Source: Pithys albifrons albifrons (Eukaryota > Chordata > Aves > Passeriformes > Thamnophilidae). From it: DNA of 64,000 bases. Position 1 is the first letter of the stretch, and each line of letters starts with the position of its first letter. The position numbers were made by a program, and so were the translations under genes. The DNA is taken from positions 17,907,224 to 17,971,223 of the forward strand of contig NC_092463.1 of assembly GCF_047495875.1 (NCBI RefSeq). The letters are read 5' to 3'. The notes under the pieces are model-generated. The model saw only the letters and a list, made by a program, of their open reading frames with translations. It was not told the DNA's origin and searched no databases. This document shows positions 11,154-23,724 of this stretch, in pieces.

Positions 11154-11248
11154 GTTTTGGAAGTGTGTGATGGAGGTAGCAAAGGCTATTTAAGCAGAGA
11201 AGACTTTGAAGTTGCTCTAGTAGTGTTTTTTGTTAGAAACCTTCAAAG
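11154..11248 (+). CDS. EFCAB11: EFCAB11 exon with EF-hand 1
   Basis: A 95-nt exon (acceptor ...CATTTTTAG, donor AAAG|GTATAC). It reads VLEVCDGGSKGYLSREDFEV then ALVVFFVRNLQ. SKGYLSREDF matches human HKGYLSREDF nearly exactly. The loop starts with Asp, but position 3 is Gly rather than Asp. The last third is much less conserved than the loop. Frame is open throughout. Confidence 0.85.
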
Positions 11249-11779
11249 GTATACACTTTTTCATCTGTGTTCTGAAGATCAGCTACAGATGTCTCACTAT
11301 TGCGAACTCTGTGTGCTGACTGGTCTGCACTAATTGGATTGCTATAGGTTTCGTAAACAGAAATACCTACAGATTTTTAAAGTAATTTTCTTATCTGCAG
11401 GTATTTATTTCAAAAGAAAATAATCCAACCCCTATCTTTTCTGGTGTGGACTGTGATGAGCAGATGGATGTACTGTGTTTCATATGTGTGCAAGACATAC
11501 AAAGTAAATGACTTACTGAGCTTGTTACTGATATTTTTGGGGTTTTATTAGTGGTACGCTCAATTTCTTTACTCAGTGATTTCAGTAGATGTGAAATTGC
11601 CACATGTCCTAATAATAAACATGTATTGTCAAAATCATAGCTGGTTTTAGTTTCGAGTAACAGTTGGGCATTTTTGGCCTTGACTTCTCAAATGTAAACC
11701 TACAGCTCTACAAAAATCTTAACAAAGGTTGTTGATACAGTAAAATCACAAGTAAGCAATTCAGATTTATATAAGATCC

Positions 11780-12130
11780 TGTAAGACTGAAGCCAGCCTG
11801 CACAATCCCTGTGACACTTAGTTATCAGCCAGAGGCAGCAAGGTGCTCAGCTGCTGCTTACTGGTAGGGAGGAGGTTACTCCCCAGGGATTCACACAGTA
11901 GGTTCCCACAGAACTCTGCAGGTGCATGGAAACAGCCAGGATAAAATAATATAAACATGGGACTTGTGAGATATGGATTCTAACCAATTGAAGTTTCTAG
12001 TGTGGTGGTGTGTAACTCTCTTTAGCCAATAAGCTGTAGTTCTAACCCTATATAAACCTTGTGTTATCTGTAATAAAAGGTCTTCACTATAAACTTCATA
12101 AGCTTGTTGGTGAAGTCTTTTCTCTCCACA
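11780..12130 (+). mobile_element. Solo ERV LTR, family A, copy 1
   Basis: It begins TGTAAGACTG and ends TTTTCTCTCCACA. A promoter-like CCTATATAAACC (about 12046) and a polyadenylation signal AATAAAAGGTCTTCACTA (about 12072) lie at LTR-typical spacing. The 3' half closely matches the inverted copy at 44468-44801 (CTTCATAAGCTTGTTGG shared). No internal retroviral genes are adjacent, so it is a solo LTR. Confidence 0.8.
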
Positions 12131-13232
12131 GTATATTGTTTACTTTAAAAGGGTAATTGAGAGAAATAATGTGTTTATGTATGGTAAGACACTGGATAAA
12201 TTGTATGGCTAAAAGTAGTTTTGGAAGTTATGTTTCTACTCAAGTGAATTCAAAAACATTATGAAGAATACTCAAGTTTTTAGAATAGATACTGTGTGTT
12301 TGTGAGTTTGTCTTTCTCAAGGCATGTCAATACAAACTTTACCAATATACTATAAAGTATATTCTATAGATAAAGTAAATATAAAGTAGAAATTATGATT
12401 TATCTTTGTTGTCCAGCCTGAGAATCTTCTTCCCCAAGGACCACTTGGGACTAATTATTATTATTATTTTTACTTAAATATATATTTTTACAAAAATTGT
12501 CTTAACAAGGTCATAAACAAAATTACATCTATGATAATTTAAAGTAAAACACACTGAAATGTTTTAATAAACTATGAAAGTAGTAATTTTTAATACAATC
12601 TGGCTGTGGGTAAACATTTTCTAAATTAATTATGGCCATATCTAAAAATGATAAAGACTTTGAACATGAGTCCTTAACTGCTGAATTATGAGTCTGAAAA
12701 TATGCAGCTTCCCATTATCTATCTTCTCATAACCTATTTTTACCTTAATCTAAAAATTAACTGTTCTGTCAGATTCCTGGTTGTTTCTTCCAGTAGGAGT
12801 ACTCAAACATGCTTAAGGCATTTGAACAAGAGGAGATTCTGTGCATGAGTCACTGATGGCACCTCAGTGGAAAGAGAATACAAGTAGAGGACTCCTGGGG
12901 AGAAAGGAGGTGCAGGTTTAGTTATTTCTTCCTGAAAAGTCACACCTACTGTGGCTCCAGGCATTGTTTTGACCACCTGGCTGTTAGACCATTTTGTCTG
13001 TGCAGCTGCGCCAAAATTAATTAAGAAACGTTTGTTCAAGGACTGATTCTGTCTTCTAGTGGTTTTGTTGGCTTCTTAAGTGGGCTCCATTTCAACAACT
13101 GTTGCTCCTTACCCAGTGACTACTCATTGTGAAGATCCCTAAAAGATCTCTTAGGAGGCAGATACCTTTTTTTGTGGCTTTTGCTAACGTACATTAGCTA
13201 GGGTTTATGGTCCAGCCACACATTCTGCTTTT
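12131..13232. other. AT-rich intronic stretch
   Basis: AT-rich sequence with short ATT repeats near 12455. No gene, LTR or CR1 is recognised. Confidence 0.4.
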
Positions 13233-13800
13233 CATAGAATCAACTGGGTTGGAAGAGACCTCTGAGATCATCAAGTCCAACCCTTGATCCATTACTACTG
13301 TGGTTACTAGACCATGGCACTAAGTGCCACATCCAGTCTCATCTTAAAAACCTCCAGGGATGGAGAATCCACCACTTCCCCGAGCAGCCCATTCCAATGC
13401 CTGATCACCCTCTCTGTAAAGAGTTTCTTCCTAATATCCAACCTAAACCTCCCCTGGCAGAGCTTAAGACCATGCCCTTGTGTCATTCTGATAGTTGCCT
13501 GGGAGAAGAGACCAACCCTCATCTGGCTACAACCTCCTTTCAGGTAGTTGTAGACAGTGATGAGGTCTCTCCTGAGCCTCCTCTTTTCCAGGCTGAACAA
13601 CCCCAGCTCCCTCAGCCTCTCCTCATAGGGCTTGTGTTCCGAGTCTCTTCTCCAGCCTTGTTGCTCTTCTCTGGACTTGCTCCAGCACCTTGACATCCTT
13701 CCTGATCTGAGGGGCCCAGAACTGGACACAGTACTCGAGGTGTGGCCTCACCAGCGCTGGGTACAGTTTTTGCTGATGGCCAGGCCCTGTATGTATTCCT
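13233..13800 (-). mobile_element. CR1 LINE 3' fragment
   Basis: Begins CATAGAATCAACTGGGTTGG, the reverse complement of a CR1 3' end. A minus-strand frame of about 140 codons shows the ORF2 C-terminus ([36 protein letters not shown]). The 5' end is truncated near the 'gtgtggcctcaccagcgctg' region. It is one of the better-preserved copies. Confidence 0.92.
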
Positions 13801-14899
13801 TTCAACATTTGTGTGGGGTTTAATCTAGTTCTGAGACAGACAGCTCTCTCTCTGCACCAGAGAGGAACCAAACACAGCTATTGCAATCCTAAAAGGTGGT
13901 TGTTAGGACTCAGTTCTTGAACATGTTATTGTGGATATTACTTCATTGTCAAAATGATTACAATCCTGGATTACAGTAACAGCCCCTGTATTTTTCAATT
14001 GCTTATGTAAGAAATGGGGAATAGTATGCACTCATTACTTCTTAAGGTGAAACTATTTCCTTAACTACACTACATACTAACATAACTTTTTCAGGAAAAA
14101 TGGGAAGTACTTGGCATCATCAGCTGCAATCAAGCAACTGAACTTTCAGTAAATTATTGCTGCGTGGGTTTTTTGATCGTGTTTGCGCTTGTTCTATAAA
14201 TTAGAAGTAATACTAACTTTAGCCACTAGATGTCATGAACGAACTCTTTACTGGAAAAGGTGGGACTTGGACTTTGAATCACATTCCTGGTTCACTTGAT
14301 TTTTCAAAATAATTTGTTATAACAATTCAATATTATTTATAAAATATTATTTTAGTGTGGTTGTTCATAGAGATTTTGAACTTTACTGAATGTTGCTGTT
14401 TAAGCCTTCTGAAGCAAATAACAGAGAAAAAATGAAAACAGAGATTATTGGGCTGATACTGTATTTATTAGCATTTAAATATCATTTCTGGGAACTAGCA
14501 ACATTGTGGGAATTGTGTCTGTGAAATTTTTTTTTCCTTTGATTATTTGGTTTAGTGATCCTCTTTTCCCTTAAAGTACTTCAAGTGATTTTAAAATGCT
14601 CTGATATTTCAGCAACCATTCTGCTAGCAAATTCAGGTGTTAAGTGTTTCAAATTAAAAGGGGACTGCAGGAACAGAAGTCATGAGAATACGTCATTTCC
14701 CGAGCTGAAGTTTCTTTTCTGGTTACATTTAGATCTAACTAAAAGCACTCTCTTCCCTGTGACAGGAGGCCAAGCATCCCCCCCTCAACGTGTCCAGTGT
14801 TTTCTCTGACCCAACTCTGTACCTTCACGTGAGGACACCAGTAGCTCATCACCTGCTGCTGGAGAAGGTGCCAACAGCAGGGCCCTCTGACATCCAGAG

Positions 14900-15175
14900 T
14901 ACGGAAGGGCAAGAGGAAATGGCATCAAATTGTCCCACGGGAAGTTTACCTTGGATATTAGGAAAAATTTCTTCACCGAAAGGGCTGTCAAGCATGGGAA
15001 CAGGCTGCCCCGGGAAGTGGTGGCGTCACGACCCCTGGAGGCATTTAACAGACATGTAGATGTGGTACTTAGCGACTTAGTTTAGTGGTGAATACAGCAG
15101 TGCTGGGTTAAAGGTGGGACTTAAGGATATTTTCCAACTTAAATGATGCTATGATTCTGTTCTGTGATTCTATAA
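14900..15175 (+). mobile_element. CR1 LINE 3' end
   Basis: Carries the ORF2 C-terminal region (AAGAGGAAATGGCATCAAAT, AGGCTGCCCCGGGAAGTGG) and ends TATGATTCTGTTCTGTGATTCTATAA. Truncated at its 5' side. Preceding bases from about 14760 may belong to it but are not clear. Confidence 0.88.
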
Positions 15176-16967
15176 ATGAGCTGACCATGGCTATTAAAGA
15201 GATTTCATTTACGTTTGTGGTATTTTTAGGGCTTGCATGTTACACTTAGCTTGAACTTATTCTTGCCACTCAAAGTGGCATTTCCTAATAGCATCATTAT
15301 AATGATTGATGATAGAGAAAGGTAGTTAGTAATTTTTAGTCTTCAAGTTGGTAAGTGATGAAATTTCTATCAGTGTTCTTATGCTGATCTACTAGTAACT
15401 GAAAAAATACTGGGCTTTTACACCACAGTTAAATAAATATCTCCTTCAGAAACAAGCTTCCCATTTATATGGTTCTGCCTGGTTTTTTATTGTCCTTGAT
15501 CTTACCCATTACACCCAAACTTCTGTTTGTGGGATCATGTGGCAGGTCTTATTGGAGAAATTATTGCTATAAAAAATGAAGTGGCAAAACACCTGTGGTT
15601 ACTTTTATCACTTAAGTTCCCTGCTCCCTTTTGCCACATGGTTCCACAAGTATTTGTATCAGTATATTGGAAGGGCATTGTGGAGACTGGTTCAGTTTGT
15701 TCTAGCATTGATAACAAAACCCATGCTCATTAAACCACACTCTTACTTGTAAATCTTCTATTTAGGCAACAAAAACAAAATAGAGATTTTACTCAGGGTT
15801 TTGGGGTTGTTTTCCAAGAGAAAAACCACATGGATGCCTAAACCAAAAATAGTGAACTAAGATATAAGGATAAATTATGGATTTATTGATATCTAATTGG
15901 CTTTAATAATTTTTAAGATGATGTTTTTGTATGTTGTCATAACTTTGCCGCCTGTTCTAGTTAGTAGCGTATGAATTGCCAACTCTCAAGATCAATGAAT
16001 AGGCGGGACTCTGTTAGAGGAGTCATTCTGTAAAAGAAAAATTGTATACTATAATTTTCTGGGCTCTTATGTTACTCTGAAAGAGAAAAAATAAATGGAT
16101 GGAAAGCATACATTGCTTTTTATCGGTTTCACTTCCACAGTTATCCAATTGAATGGAAAGCTGTTCATGCAGGCAAGTTCAGTATGTTTGGGCAACCTCT
16201 GTTATTATAGAAATGGTGCATGTACAGAACCCAGCAGTTAAAAGCAGCAAGACTGTAATCCTGGAAACTGAGACTGTAATATTTCTTAATGTATGATTTT
16301 CCTAGAAGAAATAAGCAAAGAAGCACTGGAAATCTGTGCACTTGGTATTTAAGATTTGAATTGAGACAGCAGGTGGAGCTGAAGGAGTTGTGCTTTTCAA
16401 CCACTGCAGAAAGACTAGAATATGAATGAATCAAAAGAAAGAAGTGCAGAGCTTTTGTTATGTTATTAGATAAAGCAAAAATTCCTGCAGGATGCAGTCA
16501 TGTTGCCTTCTCAAGAAAACTAATTTGTTTAAAACGAGCATGAGGCATATATTAGAATGTTATAAGAAATGAGTATTCATCTGTGTTTAAATAAGGAGCT
16601 GAAGTGGGATTTTTTTGCCAAAAAATCATGTATCTGCAGAATTTTTGTATTAAGATTTTTCCATGTTTCATGGAGAGACCTGAACTTTTGAGGGTCAGAC
16701 TCGTGTTTCTTAACTTTTATGTTTTACTATGATTTTAGAAGAAATGGTCAATTAAGAGCTTACAAACTAGATTTACATTTCAATTTCTTTTCAGTTCAGT
16801 AGAAAGATGAGTGTACAAGTAAAGACTTTCATAATAGTATACAGGAGGAATAACCAACTCAGTTTCACGCTCAATTTTATTATGAATTTCATGGAATCTA
16901 TAGCTGAGGCTCTACGTTATTTCAGAGTTTGCTTCTGGGAATGATGCCAGATAGATTGTTTATGCAG

Positions 16968-17053
16968 CATGGATCTTTTTCCATGGCATGCAAATGCTAT
17001 TGATTCAGAAATGTCTGTGTTTCTCTCCAGTGCAAAGGACCATGAGATGGCAG
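16968..17053 (+). CDS. EFCAB11: Tentative EFCAB11 exon with the start of EF-hand 2
   Basis: A GTAACA donor at 17054 follows an open frame whose phase fits both neighbouring exons (two bases in, one base out). The 3' part, LSSAKDHEMA, joins the next exon to form DHEMAGPLSEKF, which aligns with the non-canonical human EF2 loop NPNTSGILLEGF. Two acceptors are in phase: TTTATGCAG before 16968 (86-nt exon) and the stronger TTTCTCTCCAG before 17031 (23-nt exon). Neither gives the human spacing between EF1 and EF2, so exon boundaries are uncertain. Confidence 0.45.
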
Positions 17054-17297
17054 GTAACAAGAAAAGTAGAAGTAAACAGAAGCATTATAGTCAAGTGTAG
17101 AAAATATGTGAGAAAAATTGAACTGTATTCAAGTGTTTGCACAATCATGATGTAACTTTAAAGACTATTATTTCAGTTTTAATTTTTATTTATATAATTA
17201 AAATTATTCATAATTAGCAGAACGTATTTTTAAGAGGGAAATTGAAACTGGCTTTTTTTTTTTCAGGGAGATTTATTTATATTTTTCATTTTTCTAG

Positions 17298-17399
17298 GTC
17301 CATTATCTGAGAAGTTTTTTAAATCTCATGAGTGCAAAGAGGCTACACAGTTATACAGTAATGAAACAAGTCAAATATTTACAGCTCTTGATATGCAAG
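17298..17399 (+). CDS. EFCAB11: EFCAB11 exon spanning EF-hands 2 and 3
   Basis: A 102-nt exon (acceptor TTTTTCTAG, donor CAAG|GTAAGG). It reads PLSEKFFKSHECKEATQLYS then NETSQIFTALDMQ. The pattern KEA..Y.NE...IFTA.D matches human EFCAB11 without gaps. The third EF loop begins at ALD. The human loop has five residues before its glycine (DTYYR), while this exon has only three (DMQ). Confidence 0.87.
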
Positions 17400-17909
17400 G
17401 TAAGGTTTTTTTCTCCTAAATATTTTAAGCGTTAATTTAATTCTGAAACAATTAAGCAAAATAGAACACCTGAAGGAAATAAAAAGACAATGTCCTGGAT
17501 GCTACCAGGACAAGAAGTTAAGTAAAGCAGCACCAGACTAACAGGGATCATGATGATATTATTCTAAATTAAGTCAGGGTCAGTAGCTGTGGTGGCCTAG
17601 ACTCTATTGTAGTAGGAGCTCCTCCAGCCATTAAAGGAAATTTCTAGCCATTCACCCTACCTATGTGCATTGCTGCCTCTCATTATGGCTCTGTGACTCA
17701 TATTTCTCCACCCATTTATGCCACAGGCTTTATCAATGTCTGTCCTGGTTGTGGCCATAGATTTTTCTTGCCTCTTGTGGTAGACCAAGGAAGGGAAAGC
17801 AAAGCAGCAAAGGGGTTTTTTTTCTTGTCCTTGTTGGGAGGTAGATGTGGTGGTACTTTCTTATTCCTGCTAAACAGCAGAGGATTCTCCATCAGGAACC
17901 TCTAGGATG

Positions 17910-18083
17910 ATGGATTTTCAGATGATCCTTTGGTGGTGGATTCCCCATCCCTGGAGGTTTTTAAACTGAGATTGGACGTGGCACTGAGTGCCATGATCTG
18001 TTAAATGGACTGGAGTTGGACCAAGGGACTTGAAGATCTCAGAGGTCTTTTCCAACCCAATCGATCCTATGAATCTATGATTT
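17910..18083 (+). mobile_element. CR1 LINE 3' end
   Basis: GGTGGATTCCCCATCCCTGG followed by TTTTCCAACCCAATCGATCC and the terminal ATCCTATGAATCTATGAT. A short 5'-truncated copy lying between two EFCAB11 exons. Confidence 0.88.
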
Positions 18084-18851
18084 GCCTTTTTCTTCCTGAT
18101 CTCAAAAGGACTATGGTCCCTGAAAAGAGAGAAAGCAAAACATAAGGCAGATGAGATGTTGGGATGATCTGATAAACATGCATTCAGCTTTTTGCCATGA
18201 ATTAGAAGTATCTTTTGAAGTGTTATTTTTAGAGAGTTGTTACTTCAAAGGACTTAACTGTTTCAAGTACTGTGCTTTTGTTTGTCTCCCTGTCCGCTGC
18301 ACAGTTTGCAATAGCCCTGTTTGAAATGCTTTATTTTCCAGTTGGATCTGGAAGTGAATTTATAACCTAAGTGACTGATCAGTTGATATGCTCTGACACA
18401 ATGCATTCACTAGGATTAAACTGGAGGAGAATTTTTTTTTTATTAAAAAAGAAATTTGAAACACAATGCTTAAAGTAAATAAGTTTTCAATTAAAAAGGT
18501 AGATTTTAAATGGAATTTTATATAGTTTAGAGTCTATATTTTCAAATTTTTATGAATCCGAAGTTTTCAATTCACAGTGTCTACTTTTAAAATGAAATCT
18601 TAAATAAGTTTTGAAGTTGTAGATATATTACTTTTGAGTAGGGTTTACAGTGGCTAAAAGATCTATTTTAGACTGTTCATCTATCTGTTGTAGCCTTTCT
18701 AAAATATTTTGCTTATGCAGTAACGTAAAGTGTATCATCATTTTAGAACTGGGAATTGACCAGCTTACATGCAAACATAATTGTATTAAGTAGTTTTAAA
18801 AATTCTTCTATTTATATTACTTTTCTTATTCCTAATCTTGATTTGAAAGAG

Positions 18852-18937
18852 GACTTTTGACATTCGAAGACATCAAGAGATCCTTCAATTCTGTTTCTCC
18901 TAATTTATCTGAAAAAAATCATACTTAAAGCCTTCAG
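18852..18937 (+). pseudogene. EFCAB11: EFCAB11 exon with EF-hand 3 helix, frameshifted
   Basis: After GAAAGAG, the frame reads LLTFEDIKRSFNSVSPNLSE, aligning with human FLTLEDFKKAFRQVAPKLPE. It then meets seven A (18912-18918) and continues KNHT-stop. Past the run, the +1-shifted frame resumes the family pattern (IILKAF, human TVLEVF), so a single extra base explains the break. The expected exon end is AG at 18936-18937 followed by TTAAGA, not a GT donor; a GT exists one base earlier. Confidence 0.8.
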
Positions 18938-21900
18938 TTAAGATTAGCAAATTGATCTTTACTCCTGGATAGCAGTCTTTTTGCTGTATAATTTTTCAGT
19001 TAATTGAAATCATTAGATTCTATCATGCAGCTGAAGATATGAGCTCCAGCACCATTGCTGTTTCAGTGCCTTTATCAATTAAGGTTATAAACTAAAATAG
19101 TAGGTTTAAATATTATAATAATTAATATAAGTTGTATAGATAGGGTTTATAAAAATAATAACTCTAAATAATAAATGTCACCAGGTACAGATCATAATTT
19201 GTTGTCTGTAAAAAGCTTGAAATTATTTACATTTTCCTCCTGTAATCATGAAATCTGCATTCAAGAGCTGTCTCTTGAAAACAATTCAGTTAGTATTGGA
19301 AGGCAGTAGTGGTGAGATTTCTTGCAAGGTGAGATTGGCTCAGAAGTGTGGATGTTGAACTTTATGTAGGGAAACAGAGCTAAGACTTCTGTCTTAAATT
19401 GAGCTGTACAACTGGATGAAAACTGTATGAAAACAAAGCCAGAGGAAATATTTTGTACATAGATATTGGTCAGAAGCTTCATGTACTTGTGACACAAAAC
19501 CGGTTTTACAGTAGATCGCTGAAATAAGCAGAGTGAATACTATTTCATATTTGTAGATACATTTCTTGTTCTTCCCTCTTTAGTACAGACATTATAGAAA
19601 CTAAATTTTGGGACTGAACATAATTTTAAAATATTTATTTTATGTTAAATAATTTACAGTACATATACATATAAGATGTTTAGCATCTTTAGGTGTGATA
19701 ACTGATGAAATGTGAGCTCTAAACCCATGTGTTAGCAATGAATGAGAATATAAGGATCAGGTCTGGAGAGCAAGTTTATGCTGAGGACCCAGTATCTGTG
19801 TCATTTAGGGAGTTACTTGGACTAATTCTAGTCTCGTCAATAGACTGAATGATCACTGGAAGTTGGACTCCCTTGGGTGCAAGATTGGAGCACATTCCTT
19901 AGTTTAATTTGCACTGGAAGAACTGCAGATTGTCTGATGTGATCACTGATCCCCATTGTACAGTCAGTTCAAAGACTGGGCGATTCAAGTCAAAGGAGTG
20001 TTCAAAATCTAAAGTAAAACATAATGATATATTGAGACAAGGGGGGAAATGCTTAATTTGTATTTTTCAGAGCTCTGTGATATTATTATATGAAAAGGAT
20101 TTTTTTTTATGTTTATTGAAAGAGTTTTCACTTTAGTGGAAATGCTGTCTCCAAACCTTGTCAGATGTTGGTTCATGTAATCTGGAATGCATTATTGCAT
20201 GCATTATTTTCTTATACTTGAATTAAGTAAAATGTTGCAGAATAAGCCAAGTCTGTGATTAGTGTCACAAAGGCTGAAAGGAAAGCGAAGTAGAGAATGA
20301 AGTTAAGGGCACATACATAATATTTAACATCTCTACTTACCATGCACAGAAGGGAATTATTTTCTGCTATAGAGTGTAATTCAACATGTTCTTAGATATA
20401 AAATTTAAAACAAGTGTATTCAAGCTAGCAGAATACAAGGAAGGAATAATACCACTAATTGATTTATATGAAGAATGAAGAGCCCCACCAGAGTCTTTAG
20501 CTTTCAGATAAAGTAGACTTCATAATGAGGCATCCAAACATGTTGAACTGATTTTAATAAATTTGAGACTTGAAAATGGAATTCTTATATTTATCACTCA
20601 GATTATTAATATCAAAATAGTCTTAAAATGTTTAATATAGCAAGAACATAAAGAATAATGGATCCTTTTTCTAACCTACCTGTAACAGCTCTAATGCTCA
20701 AAATCTTTATATGGGTAGAAAGGAGACCCACCTGATAAATAAAGCCAATAATTATTTTGACTTTATACTAAGACCTTAGCAGTCTAATCAAAGAATAATT
20801 ATTAGTGCTATTGTTATTTAATAATTGCAAAAATAGGGAAGAAAGATTAAAACAAAGAATACTATGCTGCAAAATGTTTCAATGCAGTTAAGTATGTTAT
20901 GCACCTGCTAACACCTACCCTTCTTCTGTTTTTATTCTGAGTCTTCCACTGTCCGTCTCGGTCCCAAGGCTGACAGATTCAAGGCAAACATGGTTGAATG
21001 AGTTACCATTATCCTGACCTCTTCACCAGAAGGAGTATAATGTTCATATTCATGTTTTCTTCTCTCTCACTCCTGCATCTACTTTAGGTCATTTAAATAT
21101 GTTTGCCAACACAGTTTATGCCACCTTCTTTCTTCACTGGTCTGCAAGCCCACATTACATCCTAATGTACTATATATGGCACATATTACATACTTCAGAT
21201 ATTTGTTCTTTTCTCTATCATCTCTAAAGCCACATTTGTCCAGTTCTGAGTATGCATTTCTTTAACTGACTGCTGGTGAGTTGGTTTTAGTCTTGGTTCT
21301 TCAGTGCCAGCCTGTGCCCTGTTTCTTAGTATCCCATACCTACATTCCTCTGTTTGCCATGTCTTTACATCTGAAGGCCTCTTCTATCATGACAGGTCTA
21401 TATTTCTCTGCATCATTACCTTAAACTCATAAATATTTCTTCTTACACAGGATAAGGTCTTGTTGCTACTGTCTTTATAAAGCTGTTTATCCTGTGTAAA
21501 GTTAAGAACAAATTAGCCATAGACACCTGGTCCTTGAAAGTGCTACTGTTACAGATAAAACAAGTAAAATCTCCAAGGAAGGTCAAACAAATTCAGACAA
21601 AGTCTTGATCCTCAGACCTTGCAAACTCAGTACAGAGTTTGTTGTCTGTTATTAGCAATGTCTGTAGTCAACTTAGTGGACTACAGAGACATGAAACACA
21701 CATCTAAGTATAATAAGGAGTCGGTTTTGGTTTGTGGGGAGTTTTTAATTCCTTGGGAATTATTTTCATCTTATACTGATAAAATGCCACTTAAATTAGA
21801 TGTTTTCTTACAAATGTCAGGATTACACTGCATACAGCTTTTGCTACAGTTTGGAGAATGTAGGTGACTTGTCAGTTTATATTTAATTGTATTAATTGAC

Positions 21901-23724
21901 TGTAATCTTGCCTGAACAGTCGAGTTTCTGAGCTGATATTGCACTCATATTGAACAAAATGATCACAAGAACCTGGTGTGCACCTACTTAAAATGCCATT
22001 GCACTCTAAAAATTCAATGTTCTTGACACAGGAGTTGCAGAAGAGTCTACTGAGCTAAATGGTGTGCTGGTATGTTCTTTTGTGATGGAGTTCTCTGAAA
22101 GCAGTTCTCTGTAGCACACATAAGAATTTCTTTATACTAATGCTGCTGATCTGCATGTAGCTACATGGATATGAAGTGTGTCAAGTTCTTTGCAGCAATT
22201 ATTTGTGATAACTGGCTGTCTGTAAGTGAACATGTCTTTTAAAGTGAGATTCAAATTTTTTAAAAAAATATCTCAAGTGCTGTTTTCCTTTTTTGTCATG
22301 AGTATGAATGTCATATTTGAATTATACAATATTATTAATTACAGATGCTGAGAAAATATTTGTCTCAGCTATAACGTTTCCTTAGAAAAATGATTTATTT
22401 GTATGCTAAAATCTCAGAGCCTGGTAATGCAAACAGTGACAGAAGTAAGCTGAAAATCAATCACATGTGAATGTGAGTGAACCTATAAATGATGAAAAAT
22501 GTCTTACAAACCAAAAGTGGACAGAAAAGTCTCATGCAGTTTTTAAAGCTAGCAAGTGTAAATCAGATCATAAGGAAGAAAAGAAGGCTTTCATGATCTG
22601 CTTTTTATGCTACTGGCCTTTAGATTGATAGTATCACACACTGGAGGTATATTAGTACTTTTGTATGTATTGGTACTTTCCATACAAAATTGACCTAATT
22701 GTCTCATATTTCTTTTATGTAATTATTCAGTAATAAGAAAATAACCTGTTTTTCAGAGCCACCCCATGGAAGAAATCTTATGCTCTTTTATGCAAGTTTG
22801 ATTTATAGACATGTACTGCGGAGCACAGTGAATATGAGACATTCATCTTCCTATGGCTAGTTGCTATGGAAACATAGTACACAGTACAATGTCATTCCAG
22901 CTCTGGTGATGCCTGCAGTAGTTTATTCCTTTGTTGTTCTTGTTTCTTAAGCAACTGTCTTGCAGCCTTTCATATTATCACACTTCATCACCTATACAAG
23001 TCTTTTTCCTTATCTCTTGAGAACCATATCTAATAGAAAAGCTGCATTTTTTTTATCTCCCATTCATATCAGAGTATGTACTTTTTTTTTATTTTCAGTG
23101 ATGCGTTAAAAGCTTGTGCCATACCCACATGTAATGTACCATTGCTCTAGAACTGGTATAAGAAGATGACAAACCAGACTGAACATCAGTTTTTACCCTA
23201 TCCTGTCAGCGACCAGAGTTGAGAATTATTTTTGCTAACTGGTATATCAATCCAGGGAGACAGAAGGGAAAAATAATCAGATTCTCCTACCTGTCCTTAG
23301 CTGGTATTTGAGAGGTGGACAAAAATCCAGCAACTGACTTACCTTCTCACTTTCACCCTTGTAAGAGAGGAATTCAGGAAGAAAAAGGAGATTATCATAA
23401 TTAATCTAAAAAGTACTGTGGGTGTTCAGGGGAACAAGGCTCATATGGAATGTTTTTTATGTTGAGAAGCAGTACCCTGATACAAGTTCTTTCTCAAGGC
23501 AGTACCTGTTTCACATTTCATTACACAGGGAAATGACACATAATTAAGGGTGTCTGTGTCCAGGTTCTGCCTAAGTGGGGTGATACTTTGCAGAAAAACA
23601 TGAGTTAATACCTAAAGTTAGATGTATCTTTTGGGTAGAATTAATAATGAGTTTTGTTTTGCCTTTCCTATCTATAACTTTGTTACCAATTTTGTAATCA
23701 AATCACTTAACAACCCACTTTGCT
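18938..23724. other. Gene-poor AT-rich stretch
   Basis: About 4.8 kb without a recognisable exon or intact repeat. Short open frames (for example 19909-20136 and 21619-21867) have no family resemblance. The EFCAB11 EF-hand 4 exon was looked for here and not found. Confidence 0.4.

Larger units (their letters stand above)
11154..18937 (+). pseudogene. EFCAB11: EFCAB11 remnant (EF-hand calcium-binding domain 11), probably decayed or truncated
   Basis: EFCAB11 is a small four-EF-hand protein of unknown function that is head-to-head with TDP1 in human; the same arrangement is seen here. Exons at 11154-11248, 17298-17399 and 18852-18937 align without gaps over most of their length to remembered human EFCAB11; a fourth, 16968-17053 or its 3' part, is tentative. 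Evidence for decay: EF1 loop DGGSKGYLSRED lacks the third-position acidic ligand; EF3 is two residues short at the exon junction; a run of seven A at 18912-18918 shifts frame and gives TAA at 18925-18927; the expected donor reads CAG|TTAAGA. The first coding exon and the EF4 exon were not found. Alternatives are a truncated but expressed protein ending ...SEKNHT, or an assembly error in the A run. Confidence 0.7.

Noticed and set aside
13307..13729. 140-codon minus-strand open frame
   Set aside because: It is the C-terminal part of CR1 ORF2 within a 5'-truncated repeat, not a host gene.
16142..16173. Possible GC-AG exon (CAG acceptor, CAG|GCAAGT donor) in EFCAB11 phase
   Set aside because: The translation (YPIEWKAVHA) does not resemble EF-hand 2, whereas the candidate ending at 17053 does.
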